From Epiperipatus broadwayi (lineage: Eukaryota; Onychophora; Udeonychophora; Euonychophora; Peripatidae): a stretch of DNA of 64,000 nt. The position numbers and the translations under genes are program-made. The notes under the pieces are model-generated. The model had not been told where the DNA came from and ran no database searches. It saw only the letters and a list, made by a program, of their open reading frames with translations. Positions 1-12,158 of the stretch are shown piece after piece (within the stretch, counting starts at the first letter, position 1; each line of letters begins with the position of its first letter). The stretch lies in assembly GCA_028023455.1 (NCBI GenBank), contig JAQFVV010012507.1, positions 2,183,456 to 2,247,455 on the forward strand, written 5' to 3'.

Positions 1-1691
1 ATGAATTTTATCATTTTAAAAATATTAATAAATAATATTTTTATTTAATACCCTATGATAAAACTCAATACTATAATAAACTTTCAAAAATTAAAGAAAA
101 TAGTTTAAATTAACAGATATATAAAACAATATCTGGGTTCAAAAATTAATAATTTATGTAACTTATTAATTTATTTACCATTCTTATTTATATGTTTCAT
201 AATTACCAATATATAAGTACTATTTGCAATTGTATAACTTATATATTATATGTATTTTTGATAAATAAAGTACATTAAACGTTTACAATATTACGTAGTA
301 AATACAATATAATCCTGTTTAAGATATCTGTCAAATAATAACTATTCTTTATATCCCCCATCTAATTTGATGAATTATGTCAAGCTTTCAACTAATTATA
401 TTTAATAATAAATATAATTTTCCTATTAAGATATAATGATGCAATGCCAAATTTGAAATAAAGATAATAGTAATAATAAACATATTAAAATAATATAAGC
501 ATTATTATAATATATATAAATAAATAATAAAGAAAACTTATTTATAATAGAGTTGAGAGTAGATATTGAAGTCTATAGTTCATCATCCTAATGAAGATCT
601 TTTACGAAGTATATTATTAATCCATTGGTATAATGATGATTTTATTTATCCTTAAACGATAAACTGTTAATAATATCCAATGATTTGATTAATGTGAAAT
701 AAAATAAATATTCTTCGAATGTAGATGTTCTTAATCTTCATTTTTCTATTATCATTAGACGTTCTATATATCCAATATTTCAAAATATTTTAAAATATCA
801 TGCAAGGTTGGTTTCGAAACCTTTTACAATATAATAATTATACTACTCACTGCACATTGTTTTATCCTTAATATATATAATTATCTTAAATTTATATATA
901 TCCGAAGAATAATGGAAGTGTTAAAACAACGTAGTTTCCAAAAAAAACTTAAACAGACGTTCTTTTCTTTTATATTGCTATTCCTTTAAGATTTAATAGA
1001 AAATTAAAATATTTTCCTTGCAGACTTTTAATCCACAGATTATCTTAATTTGGAAAAGTTAATGTTTAAATTCCAATCATTGAACAGTAGTATTGATAAA
1101 AGAAAAAGTTATTTTTAAAGAGAAATGATTTTCTTTTTCTTCCCTTTTTAATAACAAGAGAACGAATGAATCTGCTCGTGTGTTATTACAAGTTCATGCT
1201 TAACTCAACTATCAATTGTTCCGTTGACATTAAGATTTAATAATAAAATAAAAAAAATATATAAGTATTTATTCTTAACTTCAAATCTGGCATTTTACTC
1301 AAAAGCTTAAGGTATGTATTATTTAAAACTCAAATGTATATATATATATAATAAAATAGTCAAATAAAAATTTATATTTATAAATAATTTCCTAAGAGAT
1401 AAAACACGTTAGACCAATAATAATAACTGTAAGTTACTATATATATATAATTCTTTAATTAAAATAGATATATACTGTATATAATTAAAAACATATGACT
1501 ATAAATATTATTGTTAAATTTTAAGTGTTTTTCCACATTCCATTAAATATATAACTAGAACTGCTGAATCATCCAAAGTTTTTGATTGGTTGATCTCAAA
1601 TATGAAACAGTTCAGTAGTTTAGAGAATGCTGTTTTAGAATAAATAGGCAGCAATGAACTGATTTTTTTTAAAAATCAGAAAAATACAATA
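1..1691. other. AT-rich non-coding stretch
   Basis: No open frame, RNA gene or repeat boundary that I can support. The sequence is extremely AT-rich with short (TA)n runs near 1337 and 1440. It probably belongs to an intron or to sequence upstream of the host gene whose first visible exon is at 6145. Confidence 0.5.
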
Positions 1692-1800
1692 CACCTGGGT
1701 CTCGTTTTATGCGGATTTATTTAATGCCATTTTGAAGTTATGCGATTCATGTTTCTTCTTAATATCTTTGTATGCGGTTTTCTTTTATGTGATAAAAATT

Positions 1801-1920
1801 ATTAGATCAGAAGTCGAGCTCTGATAATGCGCTATTACTTTAAATATTATAAATTTTGTGCACTCGCATCATATTTAAAGTAATAGTGCATTATCAGAGT
1901 TTGATTTCCATCTGATAATT
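1801..1920. repeat. hairpin MITE nested in the 1692-2994 element
   Basis: The left arm contains CTCTGATAATGCGCTATTAC followed by TTTAAATAT. The right arm is its reverse complement with few mismatches (TAATAGTGCATTATCAGAG). Arms are about 45-48 bp around a loop of about 25 bp, so the unit folds almost completely on itself. No transposase family can be assigned from so short a sequence. Confidence 0.6.
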
Positions 1921-2446
1921 TCAATATTTTAGGCCCTTTATAATAGTACTGTAATAGATTTTATGCAATAAAGAAGTTCATAATTAACGTAAAATCAGGA
2001 TTTCCCAATTTATATACACACATTAAATTTTACAAGATTATAATGTAAATCTGTTTAAACGTTACAGGTGAAAAATACTATGTATGTTGTTTTTGTATTT
2101 TAAATCACACTCTATTTTTGCTTTTTATAAAAAGAGTACGTAATCAATTAATCATTTAGTGTCCTCAAGTTTATTTTTAAAAGGTGAGTTACAGCAGTGA
2201 GAACAATTAAATTTGACAATTAAAATCAGATTTTTAATTGTAATTAACAATTTAAAAATTATGTAACATGATCTGAAATTAATGTGATGTGAAACGATAA
2301 AATTTGATTTTTAAACGGGATTAAAAATTAAAAAAATAAAGACAAAAATAAGAATTTAAGTTTTAATTAAATTTTGCCCAATGTGGTGAGTAGGTATCTT
2401 TTTATTATCGTAAGTCTAAGTTCTTATTTTTATTTTAAACTTTTAG

Positions 2447-2565
2447 TTTACCCTAATGGAGAGGAAAAAACACCCAAGAAAATGAATTTTTTTGGAAACA
2501 AAAATTTCAATTTTAGATCGCTTAGCAAAATGGGAAGGATCATCAGCGATTGGAAAACATTTTAG
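2447..2565 (+). pseudogene. possible coding remnant or terminal exon, unidentified
   Basis: A short open stretch reads as basic, protein-like sequence (for example NFRSLSKMGRIISDWKTF) and ends at a TAG. It is preceded by a possible acceptor (ACTTTTAG ending at 2446) and followed, near 2715, by an AATAAA signal. Its composition is less AT-skewed than the surroundings. It lies inside the 1692-2994 transposon, so it may be a captured exon, a decayed passenger gene, or chance. I do not recognise the protein. The host exon at 6145 is entered in a different phase, so this piece is not simply the preceding host exon. Confidence 0.22.
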
Positions 2566-2996
2566 TTATATTTCCTCTTGACTTCATTTAAGGAGAAGCT
2601 ACAGTACCTTACATCACATCATGATGAAATTGATGTCTCAAATAGCGATTATCATTAAAATACCGTATATGTATGAAAATAATGTAAATTACGCATAAAA
2701 ATATATTGTTTTGAATAAAATTAAATTCTATAGTTAATAAAAAAAGTAAAAAAAGTTTGTATTGTATCAATTTTTTTCAAATTTGAAATTTTTTATTAGT
2801 CATATTTTATTTTTTTATTTTTTTTATGCAAATTTTAAAGTAATTTTACATTGTTGCTTTTCTTTTATGTGATTTTTGGAAAATTACAGTATGTATCCCC
2901 CATTTTTCAAGGTATTTTAAGACTATTTTTATGCAATTTCTTTTGTGCGTGTTTTCTGAGAAACCTATCTACTGCATAAAATGAGACCCAGGTGTA

Positions 2997-4020
2997 TATA
3001 ATATTTTTTCGCATATTATTTTCTTCTAATGTAATTTGTAGATTTTTTCTTCCAGTGATTAAGGTACTTCATGGCTTGAGAGATTTTTCATTATGATTTA
3101 TTGTAGAACAGTTCATTTTAGATAAGATTTATTTTTTCTTCACCATTTTCAGTTAAGAATTGCTTGAGAAAGTTTTCTGTACTTACTTTTATTTTATTTT
3201 ATTTTTTTGTGTAGTAAAATATTTTCTACATTATATAAAAATTCCTAAGAAGCTTCTTTTCTTTATATACATTAAAATGTGTTTATTCGAAATCAAAAGA
3301 AACAGGAATAATATTAATTAAGCTGTAATCAGTATTCAAATTTCACAGACAATAAAAAAAATGAATTAAATGAAATTAAAAAATACAATAATACTAATCA
3401 TTTTCAACTATTTTGTTTTTTTTATTTATCATGAGTACTAACTTTTTTCTCTATATATTACTTTCCTCCTTCCACCTAATTAATTTCAGCAATTATTCAT
3501 TTGAAAATTATTCATGAAGTCATTATAAGGGATTTGAACACAGACTTTTAAACTCCCAAATCTATATACTCCATCTTACTCAATCGATACACCTGATCAC
3601 ATACATGTGAAAAAGGTATATGATCTCTAATATACATATTTCGTGCTGAACCAGCACTCATTAGTTGATTCTGATCACTATTCGCCACACATACATACAG
3701 TCACTTCTCAGTTTATATTAAGATAGTCACTGTAAATACTATAATAAACTTCTATTATTTTATGTATTTAATGTATATTTTTGTATTCTACTTATAACAC
3801 AGTAAATACAGAAATTTATTTTTTCAGAATTAATTCTTTGCCCCCCCCTCCCCATCAAAGTACAACAGATAAAACTAAAGATTTGATTATGACTATCAAT
3901 AATTAAAACTAAATTCTTATCAATTTTACAAGGTTAGTTTCGCATTGTTTTTTTTTGTTCCAAATGAAATAATAGACATAAAATTCAAATGTTAAATAAT
4001 CAATACTTTTCAACATTGTG
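2997..4020. other. non-coding stretch
   Basis: AT-rich sequence without a credible coding region. A run of C residues lies at about 3841-3853. Nothing else stands out. Confidence 0.45.
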
Positions 4021-4025
4021 CACAG

Positions 4026-4255
4026 TTTGACCCAGATGGTAGAGCATCTGATTTGGGGTGAGGAGATCGATTCTAGTGCACGGAAGTCCGGTGCTCAATT
4101 TTCTTATGAACTCCCGAGTAGCACTTTTTTTCACCCTGATCGAGTTGGTACCATTGATAGAGTGCTAGACTTGGTATCAGGAAGTCCCGGGATTCATTTT
4201 GCCGCTCACAAGTCTGGCTCTTCAACTTTTTATGAACTCCCAAGCAATAAAGCCA
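4026..4255 (+). mobile_element. dimeric tRNA-like SINE
   Basis: Two related units of about 115 bp lie head to tail. Unit 1 (about 4026-4140) has an A-box-like ATGGTAGAGCATCTGA and a B-box-like GAGATCGATTCTAG. Unit 2 (about 4141-4255) has GATAGAGTGCTAGACTTG and GTCCCGGGATTCATTTTG. Both units end in the same module, TTATGAACTCCC followed by a short A-containing tail. Internal pol III promoter boxes plus a shared 3' module are the hallmarks of tRNA-derived SINEs, and two heads in one insertion imply a dimer. A short frame open through the region is not considered coding. No clean target duplication was identified. Confidence 0.6.
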
Positions 4256-4259
4256 TATA

Positions 4260-6144
4260 CATTTTTTTCTTTTAATTTTTTTGTTATTGATGTAAACATA
4301 TTGACTTATAGATTTTAAAAATTATTTTGCTTGAATAAATTTTCAAAAAGCAAGATTCATACACGTTTATCAATTTTCATTATTTTTTTAATCAAACTAT
4401 GAAAATATTTTTCGATACTTTGTAGATCGAGGTAGCTTTTAATAATTTTAGTGACTAAAATATTTTAAATCTAAACATTTTTTTATATTTATTTTTTTGG
4501 GATTTACATTATTATTTTTGTTATATTAACAATGCAATTAATACATTAACGCATTTTCAAAATTTGTAAACTAATCTGTAGAGAGTTATTTGATGATAGT
4601 GATTTTTTGAAATATATATATATATACTGCAGAGTGATTTGTCAATTTTTGTCATGTGATATGATTGAAGTTCCCGTCTCTTTAGGTTTGTTTTAACACT
4701 AAAGATAATAAAATTGGGTTATTAAAAAGAAAAAATATTTAAACTGAAAATCCTAAATGCATTTATATAAAACTAAATGAAATCAAGCAAGATAACATTA
4801 ATTAATAGCCAGAATTAAGATTTGTGATAAAGTTTAACAAAATGAAAGCAGTTTTAAAATGTAGAAATTCAGAAATATTTTGGTCACCTTTATGCACTTT
4901 TAAGTTTTGAGTCAAAGATATAGAATTTTGATAATGAGAAATATTTTTAAGGAGGGATTGTTAGTATCAGATTATTAAACTTTAATATCTCTATATATTT
5001 TGAATTAATGAAGATTTTAAATTATTCTCATATGTATTAAAAAAGCAATATTAATATCACCATTAAAAACCATATGCTAAAAATCAACTTATAATATAAA
5101 GCAAACTGCTTTCTTCAAGCCTATCTTTTATTTTATATTTGAAAAGTCAAAGCTGTTTTCTTCTTTAAAATCATTAGAAACTTATTTTCTCTCTTTATAT
5201 GTGTTTAGACTTTTCCAGCATATCTTTCAAACTTTCTCTGTTTTATTATTATTTTAATTGTTTTTTTTTTAAAAAATAAAACAATTTTTAATATTGCCTT
5301 TTAATTTAAATATATGTTTCTAATAATTTTCTAGAATAATAATTGCATCTTTTGTTTCCCTACCGATTTCAAAATACATCAAATATTTGATAAAATATAA
5401 GTTCCCATTTTTTCTAAAACAAAGTGTATTCTAATCAAAAATTATTTAACCTATTCAGTACACTCAGTGCTACTTTTAATAGCATATAATATATTCATGA
5501 TTTAATAAGTTAAAAAATAAACTAATTAGGAACAAGTTTTAAAAGAAAATGAAATAGACTTTTACTCAAGTACTGAAGGACAAAGATCTCTCTGATTGCC
5601 CTCATAGAAGAAAAATGAATAAGAAAATATATTTGTTAAGCTCTTTAATTGTTAGGTGATGATAGTTTGTGTAATTGCCTGTTGTTTTCAACTATGAATA
5701 GTTAGATTCTCACTTACCAATTAATAATGGATAGTTAGTTGGGTTAACTGTGGATTGTCTACCAAAAATAAAAATCGTAAGCCAGATTAGAATATTAAAA
5801 AGGGGTTATGTTTCACACGTGAGATTCAGAGTTAAATCATAGACATGACAAGTTAATATGCCATTGCTGTATTATGACATCTGTTATGAATATATATTCA
5901 TAAATATATATATTTGTTATTTTTATCACAAATGCTACATAACATATGAGATTAGGTGATATTGTACATCTCTAGGTGATATATATATATATATATATTT
6001 ATTTCAGAAAATTTATGATCTAGTTATTTTAATGATGTTATTTACTATTGTTTATTTATAAATGATTTTGTCAGCTATCTCAAACTATTAATTTTTTTGC
6101 ATAATAAAGTAAATGTCAGATTTTATTATTATTATTTTTTTCAG
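4260..6144. other. non-coding stretch upstream of the first visible exon
   Basis: AT-rich, with (TA)n runs near 4615 and 5978. It ends in a pyrimidine-rich splice acceptor, ATTATTTTTTTCAG, at 6131-6144. No gene or repeat is recognised. Confidence 0.5.
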
Positions 6145-6293
6145 CTTAAGTGAATTAGAACAGAAAGTTTCTTCATATCAAACAAAACCTCTTAGCATGG
6201 CTGCTCTACATCAGCAAAAATTAGTTGGCCTCGAAATACCTGGTTCATATACTGATAGCCCTAATGGCTCTTTAGGGAAGGCTTTTGTTATTG
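6145..6293 (+). CDS. host gene exon (upstream of the PDZ exon)
   Basis: This 149-nt open segment lies between a strong acceptor (polypyrimidine tract then CAG at 6144) and a consensus donor (GTAAGA from 6294). The first base completes a split codon, 49 codons follow, and the exon ends with one base, so it leaves in phase 1. The peptide is of ordinary composition for an animal protein (for example KPLSMAALHQQKLVGLEIPG) and unlike the AT-driven frames around it. The one-base overhang fits the two-base starts of both the 21858 and the 41851 exons, which is why I place all three in one gene. No domain is recognised in this piece. An in-frame ATG near 6113 lies inside the intron and is not taken as a start. 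Confidence 0.68.
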
Positions 6294-7422
6294 GTAAGAT
6301 AATTTTTTTTTAAGTTCAATTTACTTATATGTATATATGTTTCAAAATGATATTTATAACAAATATATATTTTTTTATTTTTATATATGTATATTATAAT
6401 GGATATACTGTTTCAGAGCCAATAAATCACTGATTTAGATAATAATTTATACTCAAGATTGCCTCACATTGATGTGATATTTTAACTAATGGTATTACAA
6501 CTTTATAAATTCTATAGTAATTAGTATGAGCTTTCTAAGCAAGTATGTTTAATAATCTCCATGTTATTAATTCCAGGAATATGGAATAGTATTATTTGCC
6601 AAAATTCTTAATCATCATTTGTTTATATTTTTCATAGAGGATACCACAATACTATATATTGTGCAGTGTCTGATAAAGTTCAAATCCTATACACTGGTAT
6701 ATCATTCATATGCAAAGATCCAACTAAGTTACATATTAATCCCTAAGCGATCATTGAGATTTGAGGAATAAGTTTACATTAAGAAAAGGAAACACTAATA
6801 TAGTAAATATATTATCCAATGGTATTTGAATGAAACAGATTGGATTATTCATAATTCAATGAATATAATGTAATCCATATACATTTTAACATAAAAATAA
6901 TTTCTTTTTATATGTTTACCAGTATAATCATCTGAAATAGTGATCTTTAAAATATTAGCTTAACCAATTCAAGAATATTTGCTTAATGTTTCAAAACTTG
7001 ATGTCACTTTTATTACGGAATTTGGAATGATCACTGGATAAATATATCATAAAACTATGTATATCTACTGCAATTTTATTAAACTAAAATGAATTAATTC
7101 ATTTGCGAGTGGATGCCTGAAATATTAAACATAAAATAAAATTCATTGCACGTTATCTAAAAGATAAATTATACTTACTAAAAAAAAAAAAAAAAAGATT
7201 GCAATCTTTAAATTTTATCTTTTTTTTAGTTTTTAAATAACTTACCAAATGTCAATATATTTGAATCATATATATATATAATCAGTTCATTTTAAATGTT
7301 TATTTATAACAAAATTTTATTTTAAATCCAAAATTATTTATCCCTTTACAGTTATTATTATTTCAGAAAGGTAGAAAAATATCTACAAAAATTTGTCTGT
7401 ATTTATTTCTATTTTCCCTTTC

Positions 7423-7429
<7 letters not shown>
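6294..7429. other. intron sequence
   Basis: First part of the intron between the 6145 and 21858 exons. AT-rich, with a poly(A) run at about 7180-7196. No element boundary seen. Confidence 0.5.
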
Positions 7430-7463
<34 letters not shown>

Positions 7464-7488
7464 CATATATATATATATATATATGGGG
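7428..7488. repeat. (TA)n with embedded palindrome
   Basis: A (TA)n run is interrupted by CCCC, then more (TA)n, then GGGG. The CCCCATAT...ATATGGGG block is a perfect palindrome of about 30 bp. It can form a cruciform and is prone to length change. Confidence 0.8.
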
Positions 7489-7549
7489 ACACACAACTAT
7501 GTTGCTATATGCCATGTAACACATCCAGTTAAAATATGTATATATAGAA

Positions 7550-7755
7550 ATCTTGAATGTGTGGATTTATCCATTTAAATCCATCCTAGTTAGAAAGTAC
7601 TTAAACTAGAACAATTACCCTAGGCCAAGAATCAAAGTAAACTGATAGCCTGATGCATCTAAAAGTTACTTTGACTCTTGGCCTGGGACAGTTGTTGTAG
7701 ATTAAGTGCTTTCTAATTAAATTGATTTAAATAGATAACTCTGCACATTCAAGAT
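7550..7755. repeat. 206-bp hairpin MITE
   Basis: The ends ATCTTGAATGTG and CACATTCAAGAT are exact reverse complements. The inverted arms extend about 88 bp with scattered mismatches, meeting near a central GATGCATC. No coding capacity. The target duplication is unclear, so the superfamily is not assigned. A half-copy of the same repeat lies at 7952-8056. Confidence 0.7.
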
Positions 7756-7951
7756 GTATATTTAAACATTCATTTAAAATATTGTAATACAGCACATACC
7801 CTACCAATAGAGGGGTTTATTATATAGTAAGATAATTGAAAAGTAATATTGTTTGATTTCTTACACCTATAAATGTAAACTGAAATAATTTGACCTCTAT
7901 ATTAGTTCTAAAGTGGCATTTAAAAGAGGATTCTCTTGGATCCTCCTTTTG

Positions 7952-8056
7952 GATGCATTAGTCTCAGTTTACTTTGACTCTTGACATGGGACAATTGTTT
8001 TAGTTATGTGTTTTGTAATTAAGTTGTTTTAAATGGATAACTCCACACATTCAAGA
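7952..8056. repeat. half-copy of the hairpin MITE at 7550
   Basis: It contains the centre and right arm of the 7550-7755 repeat: GATGCATTAGTCTCAG, then TTTACTTTGACTCTTG, ending CACATTCAAGAT. The left arm is absent. It is followed directly by a (TA)n tract. The copy is diverged from its neighbour by several substitutions. Confidence 0.65.
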
Positions 8057-8090
8057 TTTGCATTTATATATTTATTAAAAATATTGCATT

Positions 8091-8094
<4 letters not shown>

Positions 8095-8135
<41 letters not shown>

Positions 8136-8143
8136 CTGAGAAT

Positions 8144-8191
<48 letters not shown>

Positions 8192-8205
8192 ATTCTCAGG
8201 AATAA
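8095..8205. repeat. (TA)n flanking a long perfect palindrome
   Basis: From 8132 to 8203 the sequence reads ATTCCTGAGAATATTATAAT, then (AT)n, then the exact reverse complement ending ATATTCTCAGGAAT. It is a palindrome of about 72 bp with 20 non-simple bases per arm, preceded by about 35 bp of pure (TA)n. Confidence 0.85.
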
Positions 8206-8394
8206 ATTATTTTTTCAGGGAGCTTTCCTGCAATAAAAGTATAATATTTAAATAACTGACATTTCACATTTTTTTCAGAGATTTTTCTTTCTGAAATCAT
8301 AAGAATGTGTATTGTGAGATTTAAAATCTTTATTATTATTTTATTTTTTTTGTTATTTTCTCCTCATTCTCAAATTCTCTTGTTTGGAGAAGTT

Positions 8395-8665
8395 TTAAAA
8401 AATATTTTATCCTCCAATAGCTTTTTCCAAATATTGTTATTTTTTTTTAATTCACACTTTTCATTTATGCTCTTAGGCCTTTTAAAAATCTCTATAGCTT
8501 TCCTTAGTAGACTCTGGTCATATTGTTCAATTTTTGCCAGAATATGGGTTTTATTAAAATTAATGTCATTATTAGTTAATTTAATATATTAATAAATGGC
8601 TGGTGAATTAGATTTGTCTGTAACTCCAAAATGTGTGCTTCCTTTCTTATATTTATTTTTATATT
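8395..8665 (-). pseudogene. Penelope-like element C-terminal fragment (inverted copy)
   Basis: Read on the minus strand, this encodes a decayed version of the segment encoded at 8745-9000 on the plus strand, including ILAKIEQYDQSLLRKAIEIF. That matches the end of the GIY-YIG region of Penelope-like elements, where a HxI..(x)IL...R..REAIEI pattern is typical. The upstream end of the match retains a KEAH-like remnant of the nuclease's conserved Arg...Glu-His segment. Frames are interrupted. Together with the 8675 fragment it forms an inverted repeat of about 250 bp with an 80-bp spacer. Confidence 0.6.
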
Positions 8666-8674
8666 TATTTCTTT

Positions 8675-9073
8675 GGAGTTTCATGTATATAAAATTCCAT
8701 ATGGAGTTTGGTTACATTCATACATTGGACAGACCAATAGTAGAATAAATTTACGAAAGGAAGAACACTTTTTGGCAGTTAGATAAATATCTAATTCATC
8801 AGCCATTTATTCACAAATTAAATGTATTAACCAAATCAATTTTAATAAAACATATATTTTGGCAAAACTTGAACAATATAAACAGAGACTGCTAAGGAAA
8901 GCTATAGAGATTTTTAAAAGATCTAAAAGCATAAGTGAAAAATGTGAATTAAAGAAAATTAACATTTGGAAAAAGCTATTGAAGAAAGTACTTGTCATTG
9001 TATTGAAATGTTAGCTATTTTACTGTTATATTTTTATTACATGGAAGATCTCAGAAATAATACTATGAATTCC

Positions 9074-9107
<34 letters not shown>

Positions 9108-9200
9108 ACATACATTCTTATGAAAGAGGATGCCCTGAGGAAGGTACTTAATATTGTACTGAAACATCAGCATTTAGCTTTTTCACTACACAGAATATCC
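8675..9200 (+). pseudogene. Penelope-like element GIY-YIG endonuclease fragment
   Basis: The frame from about 8683 reads VYKIPYGVW, then SYIGQTNSRINLRKEEH, then an in-frame stop at 8791, then SAIYSQIKCINQINF and ILAKLEQYKQRLLRKAIEIF. This is the order of the GIY-YIG nuclease in Penelope-like retroelements: an Y-x-IP-C/Y segment, YIGQT, R...EH, SAI..H and REAIEI. The final sequence to about 9200 has two copies of a motif spaced about 165 bp apart (GAAAGTACTTGTCATTGTAT near 8982 and GGAAGGTACTTAATATTGTA near 9138), probably element 3' sequence. No reverse transcriptase is attached, so this is a 5'-truncated relic. It abuts the inverted copy at 8395-8665. Confidence 0.68.
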
Positions 9201-9203
9201 CCA

Positions 9204-10187
<984 letters not shown>

Positions 10188-10266
<79 letters not shown>
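10188..10266. repeat. (AAT)n microsatellite between copies A and B
   Basis: About 78 bp of pure AAT repeat join the 3' terminus of copy A (TTGAAAC) to the 5' end of element B (CATCCCGCAGC). It is either A's tail that served as B's target, or a pre-existing array. Confidence 0.95.
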
Positions 10267-10268
<2 letters not shown>

Positions 10269-10484
10269 TCCCGCAGCAAATCTCTGCTGAGGTAAGAAGC
10301 AATCCTTAAGTTCTCCGATGTAAGTATTTATTTTTTACTTTTGTTCCAACTTGTTATTCGCAAAACAAACATAATACAGGAAAAATCGAATCATATAATA
10401 GATTAATAGTGTTTTTTGAAAAATATCGGTGTGTTTTAATATCTTTTTAAAAAAAAAAAATACTGACTTGAGTCAGAATAAATC

Positions 10485-11930
10485 ATGGCTACTGCCCAGT
10501 CAAGCGTGAGCGAATTAAGCACCAATACGAAATTAACAACATCGTTAGTTTCAAAATCGCCTATTTCGTATGCAAAAGTACTTAAAAGTAATAGCAATAC
10601 TACAGCACCAACCCAAATACCGCGCTTCCGTAGAACAAACACAAATGATATAAAAAATCTTGATCTAAACACTTGAGAGGAAAATCAACCCCCAGCCGCA
10701 ATCTGGACAAAAGAAACGCTTGAAAATGTGACGGACCGTTTCAGTAATACGGTGCCTCATACGTTATTTGAAACTTTTCGCAGGTTTTTTTCACCAACAT
10801 CGTTAGTACTCGCAGTAACCGATAATCAATGCTCATTATATCGTTTCCCAAAAGCTTTATTATATGAAGCAATCACGCAAAATGCACTATGGGAAACAAT
10901 CTCTTGTATCGCAGACCATCCAAATTCTCGATATATAACCATTGATTTTTATACTCAGCAGCAAAAAGAACGTTTTCAATCCACTATTTTAGCACTTGAT
11001 AATTACGCACTCGTAATTATAGATGAAAACCGGAAAAATATAATTACTGGAGTGCTTAAAAATACTTATCTTAAATACAACGTACAAGATTTTCAAAAAA
11101 TGATAAACCCGTTTGGAAAAGTAATTGCCCTACAGCCTATATATTTAAAAGACACACCTATACCGATATGTAGTAATCGTTTTGAATTTAAAATAAAACT
11201 ACATAAAAATGTAGACGCCTCAATGATTCCAACACAGATTACAGATCAAGAAGCGACACTCTCTCTTCACATAAGAGGTCTAAAGCCACATTGTTTTGGC
11301 TGTGGACAGAGAGGACACCTAGCAACTCAGTGCGATAACACAAAAAGCAATCACTGTGAACAAACTAAAATCCTCTCCCCAGAACAACCCAGTGATGATG
11401 AAAATAAAATTTATAATAACACTACATCCATTGGCAACCCAATAATAGAAACTGGAAAAAAACAGGTTCAAACACCCACAAACAAAAATGATAATGGAGC
11501 AGAATTGCCTATCCCAAAGACCAACCAAAAAAATAATAACACAAAAACTAACACAGAAATCCAAGAGTCAAACGAAAATAACTCGCAAGAAACCACAACA
11601 CAAAATACAGCAATTACATCACAGGATCAGCATCTCAATAAAACAAAAGGGGTACCAAGTAAAAATCAACAAACAGAAAGTATACACACACAGCTATATA
11701 ATGAAAATATAAATCCAGATAATATAAAGATACCAATAATAAAAAAAACTACAATTATAAACAAAACTGCATCAAACATAATGGATGCAATAGAAGCCCC
11801 TCTTCCACCTATTCAAGAGAATACACCAGAGGGAAAAAGAAAGCCAGGTAGACCACCTAAAAACCATGAATCCAAAAAGGCAAAAAAAAAACAGACCAAA
11901 AGCACAACTCATCAGACATATACAATTTAG
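10485..11930 (+). pseudogene. element B ORF1 (CCHC nucleic-acid-binding protein), one in-frame stop
   Basis: The frame opens at ATG 10485 and runs to TAG at 11930, broken once by TGA at 10674-10676; both parts share a frame. The first 63 residues are Ser/Thr/Asn-rich (SSVSELSTNTKLTTSLVSK). The middle (about residues 140-240) has the strand-helix alternation expected of an RRM-like fold; that is an inference. A single zinc knuckle follows, HCFGCGQRGHLATQC (C-x2-C-x4-H-x4-C). The C-terminal ~200 residues are low complexity, rich in Asn, Thr, Lys and Gln, ending in a basic tract KRKPGRPPKN that resembles an AT-hook or nuclear signal. Type I ORF1 proteins of this sort package element RNA. The in-frame TGA is most simply a decay mutation. 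Confidence 0.75.
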
Positions 11931-12158
11931 AAAGTGATGAAATAGAAATGGATGTAAGCCAACAACAAATGGATACCTGTTCGGTTTCATCACAAATTGC
12001 CTGTATAGAGTCTGAAGCAATATTAAATGAAAGAAAATCTGATAATAAACCCAACAATGTCTTAAATATGTATCAGCATCCATCTACTGCAATATAAACA
12101 AAAATTTAGTATTAAAAATAAATAAAAATCAATACCCTGTTAAAAAATTATTAAAAAC

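Larger units (their letters stand above)
1692..2994. mobile_element. pogo/Tigger-like DNA transposon remnant (non-autonomous)
   Basis: The left end CACCTGGGTCTCGTTTTATG is mirrored at the right end, where GCATAAAATGAGACCCAGGT runs out at 2994. The terminal inverted repeat is about 22 bp with one or two mismatches. TA dinucleotides flank both sides (1690-1691 and 2995-2996), as expected for Tc1/mariner-superfamily insertion. The TIR word CTCGTTTTAT resembles Tigger termini as I remember them, so the pogo/Tigger label is an inference. No transposase is recognisable inside; the only open stretch of note is 2447-2565. A 120-bp hairpin repeat is nested at 1801-1920. Confidence 0.65.

Noticed and set aside
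4018-4275. 85-codon frame across the SINE dimer
   Set aside because: It begins in flanking sequence and reads through tRNA-like pol III boxes; no protein signature.
7393-8236. Frames rich in Ile-Tyr
   Set aside because: They are (TA)n translations.
8305-8592. 95-codon plus-strand frame rich in Phe and Leu
   Set aside because: It is the antisense of the minus-strand Penelope-like fragment.
11319-11712. Open frames on the opposite strand or shifted within element B ORF1
   Set aside because: Shadows of the real ORF1 with no independent motifs.
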